From contig URKM01000017.1 in assembly GCA_900548365.1 (NCBI GenBank), positions 1-35,048 on the forward strand: DNA of 35,048 nt, read 5' to 3'. The translations under genes were made by a program, and so were the position numbers. Every line of letters starts with the position of its first letter. Within the stretch, counting starts at the first letter, position 1. The stretch is from an uncultured Collinsella sp. GTDB taxonomy: Bacteria; Actinomycetota; Coriobacteriia; Coriobacteriales; Coriobacteriaceae. Below the pieces are notes generated by a model. The model was given only the letters and a program-made list of their open reading frames with translations, was not told the DNA's origin and searched no databases. This document shows positions 1 through 7,900 of the stretch, piece by piece.

Positions 1-2616
1 GGGGGCCGGATCGGGCTGCGGCTCGGGCTCGGGAGCGGGCGCGAGCTCGCGGGCGATCTCGTTGATGCCGTCGTACATGCGGTCCGTCTCGCTGTGGGCC
101 AGCATGCGCTGCTCCTCGTTCTGCGCGACGGCGGCACCGTGAACGGTGGTCGCGCGCGGCACCTGCAGGGACTCGACCAGGTCCATCACGCGGTCGGCAA
201 CCTTCTCGTTCTGAGCCAGGTACTTGGCCTTGCACACGTCGCGGATACCCTGCTTGAACATCTCGTAGCGAGGCGTGCTGTAGAAGCCGTCGGGGTTCTC
301 GGCCAGGTCATCGGCGCTCTCGAGCGGGTAGATGTACCAGCCGTCGCCCGGCTCCCAGTAACGATAGGTGGCGTTGCCGAACATATCGTTGGTCCAGTTA
401 TCCCAGGCCCAACGCATGAAGCCATCGGCATGGGAGGACATGGCGTACCACATGGCCCAGTAGTTGTCGCCAGGATCGGAGATCATGAAGTTGCCCGGGT
501 AGTTGCCGGTGCAGTTGTAGATCGTGGTGGTGAAGCCCTTGGCTGCGCGGGCGTCGGCCAGGTCGCGGAAGCCGTCGTCGACGTTGCCGGTGTTCACCGA
601 GATATCGTCGATCTTATCGGAGAGCGACACGATGTTCTGGTCGGTGCTCACGTTGAGCGCGGAGCTCAGCTTGATGTTGATGCCAAGCTCCTCCTCCACG
701 GCGGAAACAAGGTCGACGACCGGCTTCAGCTGGCCGTAATCGCGCTCGTCCATCGAGATGTAGGTGATATCCCAGATGCCGAGCTCCTGGCAGTGCTTGT
801 AGAAGTCCTTCAGGAACGCGGTCCATGCGGCCTCGCCCTCGGGGTTGTTGCCGTTGAGCTGCATGTTATAGGACTTCATCTCGCCGGTCTCGGCGTCCTT
901 GTACTTGAAGCCGCCCCACGACACCATGGAGTAGCACTTGATCTGGCCCAGATCGGTCGCGGGATCGATGACGCCGCACTCGGTGGCGAACGCGATCCAC
1001 TTATCGAAGAGCGTGTAGTCGAAGGCCCACTCGCCCTTGTCGTTCAAGATCCAGGTGACCATGGAGGTGTCGCCGTAATAGGACTGGTGGTTCCAGGCCT
1101 CCTCGACGATGTTGGCAACCAGGTCGTGACCGCCGATGGAAGCGTACTCCCTCAGCGAGCCGCGCAGCAGGTCCTTGTGCTCGTTGCTCAGGAACGTCTC
1201 GATGGGCGCGTTGGTGCCCGTGCCCGTAGCGGCGTCCGCCGTGCTGTTGGCGAAGTAGTAGCCGCTCACGCTGAAGGGGTGCTGCCAGACCTGCACCTCG
1301 AAATCGGCCTCATCGGCCGTAGGCTGCTTGATGCCGATGACCTCGAGCGTATAGGTGAGCTCGACGGGCTCGACGCCATCCGCAACGACCTGCACGGTGC
1401 CGGTGTAGGTGCCGGCATGGGCGCTGGCCGAAACGGGAATGGTCAGCCAAGCGTACTGCAACGTGTTGGCGGGAACGTCCATACCGGTGTTGTCGTAGTA
1501 GATGACATCCGGATAGCTCTTCAGGCTGCCCTGCGCGTTGCGACCCTCCTTGGCCTGCACGTTGCGCAGCCACTTCACCTCGATATCCTTGCCCGAAATC
1601 ACGGAGCCGTCGGCAGCGACCAGGTCGCCGGCGATGATGCGCACGTTCTTGGCACCCTCGGCGCGGGTGGCGACGCCGATCTTGCTGGCGCGCTCGTCGG
1701 CGAGCCATGCGGTGCCCGACCAGGAATCGGTGCGGTCGGCCTTCTTAGCCTCCCAGTCCTCCTGGGTATCGAGCAGCTTTTCGTTGCCCACAAACGCGTT
1801 GAAGCCCTCTACCTGCGGATAGATGGTGACATCGATCTTGTGGGAGGCACCGCTCTCGTTGTTGAGCGCAGCGGTGATGGACGTAGTGGTCTTCTTGGCA
1901 ACCTGCTTCGCCGTCACCACGCCGTTCTCGTCGATCTCCAGCAGGTTCTCGTCGAAGTCGTACGTGACGCCGGGATCGACCGCGCCCTTGGGGGACACGC
2001 TGTAGGACAGCTCGAAGGAGCTACCGCTCTCGAGCACCTTGGTGCGCGTGGACAGAACGAAATCGGTGGCAGCCACGGGCTTGCGCTCCACGACCACGTA
2101 GTCGACCTGGATCGCGCGGCCGCTTTTCAGCTCCACGGTGATGGTGTGCTCGGCGTCGGCATCGAGGCCCTCATAGGAACCGAGCAGCTGCTTGTGCTGC
2201 GCAGAGCCTGCGGTGGCGACGATATCCTGCTGTGCCTTGCCGTCGATCGTCACGGCATAGGTGCCGTGAGCGGGGTTCTTGCTGCCGTAGACATCGATCT
2301 TGGGGCCGGTGAACTTCATGCTCCACGAATCGCCCACGGTATTGGAATAATGGTCGGTTCCGTTGAAGAACTGGTCGTAACCGGCCTCAGGGCTCCAGTC
2401 GCCCTTGTAGTTGAACTGAAAGGCCGCGTCGCCCATGACCGAATCGTCGATCTTCGTGGGGACGGCCGTGTCCATATCGACCTTCGTGCCGCCGATGCTC
2501 ACGCTCGCGGCGTAAGCGGGCAGGGCCACGCCGAGCGCCAAGACGGCGACTGCGAGGACCGCGACGAGCGCCGAGAGGACACCTCGCTTTCGATTGCTAG
2601 CATGCTGTAACGACAT
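1..2616 (-). CDS. Secreted GH123-type (DUF4091) glycoside hydrolase, C-terminus cut by window edge
   Basis: Large exported protein; 872 codons are visible and the frame is still open at base 1. It starts with a signal peptide (positive NRKR, hydrophobic stretch, cleavage near AYA-AS at about residue 35). A jelly-roll, CBM-like region follows (about 40-165), then a Big2-like Ig domain (about 175-255), then a DUF4091/GH123 catalytic region (about 270-800) and a Pro/Glu-rich linker at the edge. In GH123 beta-N-acetylgalactosaminidases an adjacent Asp-Glu pair performs substrate-assisted catalysis; the motif ISMDERD gives D623-E624 as candidates. Start chosen at 2616 because AAGGAAGGAG precedes it at good spacing. 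The visible end suggests a linker to a wall anchor outside the window. Family assignment is fairly sure; beta-GalNAc specificity is inferred. Confidence 0.8.
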   Translation of the reverse strand, partial: MSLQHASNRKRGVLSALVAVLAVAVLALGVALPAYAASVSIGGTKVDMDTAVPTKIDDSVMGDAAFQFNYKGDWSPEAGYDQFFNGTDHYSNTVGDSWSMKFTGPKIDVYGSKNPAHGTYAVTIDGKAQQDIVATAGSAQHKQLLGSYEGLDADAEHTITVELKSGRAIQVDYVVVERKPVAATDFVLSTRTKVLESGSSFELSYSVSPKGAVDPGVTYDFDENLLEIDENGVVTAKQVAKKTTTSITAALNNESGASHKIDVTIYPQVEGFNAFVGNEKLLDTQEDWEAKKADRTDSWSGTAWLADERASKIGVATRAEGAKNVRIIAGDLVAADGSVISGKDIEVKWLRNVQAKEGRNAQGSLKSYPDVIYYDNTGMDVPANTLQYAWLTIPVSASAHAGTYTGTVQVVADGVEPVELTYTLEVIGIKQPTADEADFEVQVWQHPFSVSGYYFANSTADAATGTGTNAPIETFLSNEHKDLLRGSLREYASIGGHDLVANIVEEAWNHQSYYGDTSMVTWILNDKGEWAFDYTLFDKWIAFATECGVIDPATDLGQIKCYSMVSWGGFKYKDAETGEMKSYNMQLNGNNPEGEAAWTAFLKDFYKHCQELGIWDITYISMDERDYGQLKPVVDLVSAVEEELGINIKLSSALNVSTDQNIVSLSDKIDDISVNTGNVDDGFRDLADARAAKGFTTTIYNCTGNYPGNFMISDPGDNYWAMWYAMSSHADGFMRWAWDNWTNDMFGNATYRYWEPGDGWYIYPLESADDLAENPDGFYSTPRYEMFKQGIRDVCKAKYLAQNEKVADRVMDLVESLQVPRATTVHGAAVAQNEEQRMLAHSETDRMYDGINEIARELAPAPEPEPQPDPAP

Positions 2617-2671
2617 TTTGCTCCTTCCTTCCGCCTATCCAGCGGACATCCGAATAAGGGGCGTACCAATA

Positions 2672-2685
2672 TGCGAGAATACGCA
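2672..2685. promoter_or_regulatory. Operator-like dyad TGCG-N6-CGCA, copy 1
   Basis: TGCGAGAATACGCA is a short dyad in the 244-base gap between the divergent DUF4091 and SPFH genes. A second copy lies 39 bp away (2711-2724) in inverted orientation with one mismatch. Both lie between a TATAAT-like box reading towards the DUF4091 gene (2732-2737) and that gene's start, which would suit a repressor. No cognate regulator can be named. Confidence 0.5.
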
Positions 2686-2710
2686 CACGTTTTCGTCTGG
2701 CATCATCGTT

Positions 2711-2724
2711 TGCGTATTTTCGCA
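2711..2724. promoter_or_regulatory. Operator-like dyad TGCG-N6-CGCA, copy 2
   Basis: TGCGTATTTTCGCA, whose reverse complement matches copy 1 at 13 of 14 bases. The adjacent bases extend the match to 15 of 17. The pair could be two operators or the arms of one hairpin in the DUF4091 leader. Just beyond it are a minus-strand TATAAT (2732-2737) and a small inverted repeat, CGGAC-N6-GTCCG (2738-2753). Confidence 0.5.
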
Positions 2725-2860
2725 GCCGTCTATTATACGGACAATTTCGTCCGATTTGTACGTTCCGCTTACCGAGAGAAGACCGTTCGCCGAAAAGGAA
2801 ACGGGTATCCTCATCCTAATTCTTTCGCCATTCCGGGCGAACCAACCGAAAGGAACCGCC

Positions 2861-3805
2861 ATGTTCATCTTCGACCTGCTGGGAAGCCTGATCAGCATCG
2901 CTCTCATCGTATTGGTCGTTGGAGCCCTCACCGGCAACCTGTTCTTCGTGGTCAAGCAGCAGCATGCCGTGATCATCGAGCGGCTAGGCAAGTTCAACCG
3001 CATCGTGGGCGCAGGCTTCCACGTCAAGATCCCCTTCATCGACCGCAAGGCCGCCACGGTATCGCTGCGCACCATGAAGAACGGCTTCGACATCGACGTG
3101 AAGACGCAGGACAACGTCACCATCGGCCTCGAGGTCTCGGCGCAGTACCACGTGAGCTACGAGATGGGCGCCGGCCCCGCGGATTCCGGCGTCTACAAGA
3201 GCTACTACATGCTGCAGCAGCCCGTGGCACAGATGCGCGACTTCATCACGGACGCCCTGCGCTCGTCCATCCCCGTCTACACCCTCGACGAGGTCTTCGC
3301 GAAGAAGGATGACATCGCAAAGGACGTCAACGCCACCGTCTCCGAGCAGATGGATGCCTACGGCTTCACGCTGGTGAGCACGCTGATCACCAAGATCGCC
3401 CTGCCCGCCGAGGTCGAGGACTCCATGAACCAGATCAACGCCGCGCAGCGCACGAAGGCTGCGGCGCAGGACCTGGCAGAGGCCGACCGCATCCGCCGCG
3501 TCACCGAGGCGCGCGCCGAGGCCGAGGCCATGGAGAAGGCCGGCGAGGGCATCGCCAACCAGCGCAAGGCCATCGCGCTGGGCATCAAGGACTCGCTCGA
3601 GACCATCCAGGAGACGGGCGTGGGCAATGACGAGGCCAACCAGTTGTTCATGTTCACGCAATGGACCGAGATGATGAACGAGTTCGCCAAGAGCGGTCGC
3701 GCGAGCACCGTGGTGCTACCGACGGACTTCCGCGACTCCGCCAGCATGTTCGAGCAGATCGTCGCCGCCGAGCAGGTCGTGAAGGATGACGGTACTCGGG
3801 CGTAG
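2861..3805 (+). CDS. SPFH/stomatin-like membrane protein
   Basis: A 314-residue protein with one N-terminal membrane segment (about residues 5-29), then a stomatin/prohibitin homology (SPFH) domain beginning at KQQHAVIIERLGKF and running to about residue 200. A charged Ala/Glu-rich coiled-coil region follows (around AEADRIRRVTEARAEAEAMEK). Such proteins oligomerise at the membrane and organise microdomains or assist proteases; the bacterial role here is not defined. The start at 2861 is set by GAAAGGA six bases upstream; the open frame extends further upstream, but that part crosses the intergenic region and is unlikely to be translated. It is monocistronic, with a strong terminator downstream. 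Family call is secure; function is not. Confidence 0.9.
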   Translation: MFIFDLLGSLISIALIVLVVGALTGNLFFVVKQQHAVIIERLGKFNRIVGAGFHVKIPFIDRKAATVSLRTMKNGFDIDVKTQDNVTIGLEVSAQYHVSYEMGAGPADSGVYKSYYMLQQPVAQMRDFITDALRSSIPVYTLDEVFAKKDDIAKDVNATVSEQMDAYGFTLVSTLITKIALPAEVEDSMNQINAAQRTKAAAQDLAEADRIRRVTEARAEAEAMEKAGEGIANQRKAIALGIKDSLETIQETGVGNDEANQLFMFTQWTEMMNEFAKSGRASTVVLPTDFRDSASMFEQIVAAEQVVKDDGTRA

Positions 3806-3937
3806 CCGTTCATGTTGAAACCGCGCATCCTAGGATTGGGCATGGCGCCCCGTTCTCTCCCGGAAGACGGGGCCGCCGCCACGGGATGCATCACCGAGGA
3901 CAACGCCCGTCCGCGGGCAGCGCAATTCGATAAGAAG

Positions 3938-3967
3938 AGGGCGGAGGGCAATCCGCCCTTTCTTTTC
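3938..3967 (+). terminator. Rho-independent terminator after SPFH gene
   Basis: Stem AGGGCGGA (3938-3945) pairs with TCCGCCCT (3952-3959) around a six-base loop, followed by a T-rich run. It ends the SPFH transcript and isolates the downstream crp-type gene. Confidence 0.85.
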
Positions 3968-4065
3968 ACGTGCATCTATCCAAAGCATTAAAAAATGTTA
4001 ATGAATGCCCGCCGCAACTGTGGTTCGCTAGGATAAACAACCGAACGATCAGCTTGGAATCACTT

Positions 4066-4647
4066 ATGCACAATGACGGAATAGCCGTCTTCCTCCATCG
4101 GGAGGCGGGCATCACCGATCCTCATATCGCCGAGGTCATCGCCAGCGCAGCCACCGCGCGCGCCCTCTCGAAAGGCGAGGTGATTCTGCGCGAAGGCCAG
4201 CTTCAAAACGATGTATCGCTGCTTATAGACGGAGCGGTTCGTACCGCGATGCTCGACGTCGCCGGCCGCGACAGCACCGATTGCCTCATCACGAAAAAGG
4301 GAATGGTCATCGCTCCGTGCGCGGACTTCACCAAACCCTCGCCCGTCCATGTCGAAGCGCTCCTGCCCTCCCATATCATCAGCATCCCCTTGGAAACCAT
4401 CGGCGGCCTGCTCGCGAACAACCTCTCGTTCGCCCTCGACTACATCAGCATTCTTCAAAGCGCCTGGCAGATGCATTGGGACATCAAGACGGTCGTCTGC
4501 CAGAAGGCGGCACGCGATCGCTACCTGTGGTTCCTCGAGGCCTACCCGGGCGTCATCGACCTCATTCCCCACCACTACATCGCCTCGTATCTGGGCATGA
4601 CTCAGGTCACGCTCTCCCGCGTCCGCAGGGAAGTGCACGGCGGTTAG
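4066..4647 (+). CDS. Crp/Fnr-family transcriptional regulator
   Basis: A 193-residue regulator with an N-terminal cyclic-nucleotide-binding-type beta-barrel (about 15-110, with the GEVILREGQ and LLIDGAVR signatures), a dimerisation helix, and a C-terminal winged helix-turn-helix (about 163-190, HYIASYLGMTQVTLSRVRRE). It lacks the spaced cysteine cluster of FNR, so Fe-S oxygen sensing is unlikely; the effector is unknown. An upstream ATG at 3970 is open in frame but lies directly behind the SPFH terminator without a ribosome site, so 4066 is preferred; its own site (TTGGAA) is weak. It converges on the GH31 gene, and whether it controls either neighbouring glycosidase cannot be seen. Confidence 0.85.
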   Translation: MHNDGIAVFLHREAGITDPHIAEVIASAATARALSKGEVILREGQLQNDVSLLIDGAVRTAMLDVAGRDSTDCLITKKGMVIAPCADFTKPSPVHVEALLPSHIISIPLETIGGLLANNLSFALDYISILQSAWQMHWDIKTVVCQKAARDRYLWFLEAYPGVIDLIPHHYIASYLGMTQVTLSRVRREVHGG

Positions 4648-4770
4648 ACCGCGGCAGCCCGCGGCGTGATGCTCGGCAGCCCGTGCGGCTTGCACGCGGA
4701 AGCCAGCGGCAACCGCGGCAATTTCGTCCGAACCCCACGCTGCGCTGCGATTTCCCGCACCCCGGCGGGC

Positions 4771-4801
4771 TCTCAGAAAAGTGCCTGTCCCCTTTCTGAG
4801 A
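4771..4801. repeat. Hairpin with a GGGGACAGGCAC-type core
   Basis: A perfect 9-bp inverted repeat (TCTCAGAAA / TTTCTGAGA) encloses AGTGCCTGTCCCC. This core resembles REP-like intergenic elements found in many bacteria; that parallel is from memory. Only one copy was seen here. It sits in the gap between the convergent crp-type and GH31 genes. Confidence 0.45.
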
Positions 4802-4813
4802 CCCTCGAAACAG

Positions 4814-4848
4814 ACGAAGGCTCCCATCCGCTGGATGGGAGCCTTCGT
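4814..4848 (-). terminator. Strong hairpin terminator of the GH31 gene
   Basis: A perfect 16-bp stem (4814-4829 with 4833-4848) and a 3-base loop lie about 60 bases after the GH31 stop. On the minus strand it is followed by a moderately T-rich CTGTTTCG. It may work in both directions, since the crp-type gene converges on it. Confidence 0.7.
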
Positions 4849-4905
4849 GTTAGAGAGGCGCTATCGCCGATTTACCGCGAAGCGGTCGCTTCGCAGCCGC
4901 CCTCG

Positions 4906-7900
4906 TTAGCGACGACGGTTCTTCTTCAGCGCAACGGCGCCGGCAGTCATGGTGGCGATGCCCGCAGCAGCGGATCCCGCGACCATGATCAGGCTCGCAT
5001 CGCCCGTCTGGGCGAGGCTGCCGTTGGTGCCAGGCTTGTTCGCATCCGAAGGAGGCACGCTGCCCTCGTCCTTCAGGCCGTCGAGCGCGGCCTTCAGAGC
5101 GGTGTAGGCGTTGTTCAGCTCGGCCACGGTGGCGTTATCGTTCGCAAGAACGGCCTTCGCCGCAGCCAGGGCATCCTTCAGAGCGTTGACGGAGGCAGCC
5201 GTCTTACCCGCGGTATCGGCCTTCTCGGCCTTGGCCACCAGATCGGCGAGCTGCTTGTGAGCAGCCTCGAGCTCGGCGGCGTCGACCAGGTTGTCCATGG
5301 CGTCCTTCAGACCGTCATAGGCTTCCTTGATCTGCTGGTCGGTCGCGGCCTCGTCGCCGTACACGCCCTCGGCGATCGCGATCGCGTCGTTCAGCGCGGC
5401 CACGGACTGCTCGGTCTTGCCGGTGGTGTCGAGCTTCTTGGCGGCCTCGATCAGCGCACCCAGCTGCTCGCGGGTGGGCTTGTCGGACGGAGCGACGCTC
5501 GTCTTCTCGAGGTTGTCGTAGGCCGTCTGCAGCGCGGTCACGCACTGGTCGATGGTCTCCTGCGTGGTGTCATCGGTGCCCAGCAGGCGCTCGGCATCGG
5601 CCAGGGCCTGGGCGAAGGGCGTCCAGGTGGACACCGTGTAGTCCTCGGCCTTCAGGTTCTCGGCCTTGATGGCCTCGACCAGCTCGGTCAGGGCCGCCTT
5701 GTCCAGGCTCGCCGCGAAGCTGCCGGTGGTGAAGTCGAGCAGCGCGCCCAGCGTCCACGTGGAGGAATCGAGCTCGACCTTGGTGTCGACCTTGGCCTTC
5801 AGCTGGAAGGTAGCCACGACGTCGTCGCCGGAATAGAGGTCCTTGTCGCCCTCGTTGATGAAGGCGAGGTTCACGCTCTGGACGCCGTCGTTGTACTGCG
5901 TCTTAGCGAGCGAACGGTTGCTCATGCCGGCGATCTTGTCGGAAGCCTTGATGGAGCTGGGAACGAACTCGAACTTGGAGTCATCGAAGTGCACCAGCGC
6001 GCCCAGGGCGTTGGCGTTCTGCACGCCGGAGGCCTTGAGCTGGACGGTCACAACGTCGCCCGCCTTCACGGAGGCGCGATCGGCCGTCACCTTGAGCTCG
6101 CCCGCCACCTCGGCGTTCTTCTCGGACGGATCATAGCCCGCCATGAAGTGCGCCAGGTCGTAGACGTCGTAGGCACCGTTGCCGTTGAGGTCCAGGTGGA
6201 AGTTGCTCACGCGCGCGGCGAACATGTCCTCCTCGCCGCCACGGTTCTCCATGCCCAGGACCTGGCCCAGGTTGCCGTAGTCCATGCCGGTGCAGGTCTC
6301 GCTACCGCTCAGGGAGCCGACGGCGAAGCCCTTGGAGCCCTCGGGCTTGTAGAAGCACAGCTCGGCAGCGGTCCAGTAACCGGTGCACTTCACGCCCATG
6401 AGGCGGAAGTAGCGGCCCACGATGGGCTCGTCGAACTCGATGAGCTTCATCGTCTCGCGGTCGCCCTCGAGGGTGAAGGTGCCCGCATCGGACCAATGAT
6501 GGCCGTCGAGGCTGTACTCGATCTTCAGCTCGTTCACATAGCCGAAGGCAGAAGGCCAGTACTCGAGGCGCTCGAAGGTGAACGCCTTGCCGTAGTCGAG
6601 GTTGAGCGCGCGGCCGGTGCCGTTCGCAGAGCCGTTGTACTCGCCCGAGAGCAGGCAGCCGGCGCTGGACGCGGTCTTATGGTCGAACGCGTAGGTCTCC
6701 TCGTAACCGCCCCACGGACCGCCGTCGAGCTTCGCGCTCACCGGCACGGGAACGTTGCGCCACGGATCCTGCGCGGTCTTCACGGTCACGACCTCGCTCC
6801 ATGCGGAGACGCCCTCGGCGTTGCGTGCGCGGACCTTATAGGTGTGCGTGCTGTCGTAGGCAAGGCCCGTGTGCGTGAAGGCGGTCTTGTCGAACGCCAC
6901 GCCCGTGCGGCCGTCGACCATCAGGTCGTATGCCGTAGCGCCGTCGACGGCGTTCCAGGCGATCTCGATGCTCGTGGGCGTGATGTTGTCCTCGACAGGG
7001 GTGATGACGGGAGCCTCGAGGTCGGCGTTCTCGCTCTCGTTGGGCAGCTCGCCCGTGTTGTCGAAGCCCGTCACCTTGAGCGTCTGGGCGTTCTTGGCGA
7101 CATCGGTCTTGGCGAACTTCACATAGAGCTTCGGCGTCGTGGTGATCTTCTGGCTGGAGAAGGCCTCGTTGCGGACGTCCTCGTCCTCTGCGTATGCGTT
7201 GTAGTTGAGGTTGGGCGCCTCGTCGTAGAAGTAGACGGCCTTACCATCTGCGGGCTCGGCGGCGTCGAAGGCCTCCTTGCTCGCAACCTTCTCGATTGCG
7301 AGCTCGGCGGCACCGTTCTTGGCGACGACGGCCTCGGGCTCGCCGCTCATGTTCACCACGAAGGTGCTGGAGCGGTTGGAATCATAGCCCTCGTACGAAC
7401 CGGTCGAAGCGTCGATGGTGAACGTCGCGGTATCGCCGTCCACAGCGGAGCGGTACACCGTGGAGACATGGTCGCCGTAGGAGATGGAGCTCTGCGCGCC
7501 GTACCCCTCGTCGCTCTTGTCCTGGATGTTCTCCACCGTGGAGCCGTCGTCCTCATAACCCGTATAGGTGTTCTCGCCGTTGACCGCGAAGAACTCGGTG
7601 ATGCGGGTCGTCTTGTCCAGGCCCTGCGGGTTGGACTCGGACTGCGCCTGCGGGTTGTTGTTGGACTCGTACATGGGCACGATGGCGTTCGCCTTCACGA
7701 AGACGGGGAGCTTCCACAGCGGCGCATCGAAGTTGTTGAGCACCTGGCCGCCGCGATACTGGTCGCCGGTGAGGTAGTCGATCCAGATGTCGTTCTCGGT
7801 GCCGGGCAGGAAGATACCGTTGCGGACGTCGTTGCCGTCCTCATCGCAGTTCACGTCCTCGTACACGGGGGCGACCAGGAAGGAATCGCCGAACATGTAC

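Noticed and set aside
94..2610. Long plus-strand open frame across the DUF4091 gene
   Set aside because: Antisense shadow: low-complexity Val/Gly/His/Leu-rich translation, while the minus frame has a signal peptide, ribosome site and known domains.
2782..2787. Fourth AACGGT copy upstream of the SPFH/DUF4091 genes
   Set aside because: Only a single half-site (minus orientation); no partner 21 bp away on either side.
3811..3990. 59-codon small open frame after the SPFH gene
   Set aside because: No ribosome site, and it reads straight through the terminator hairpin.
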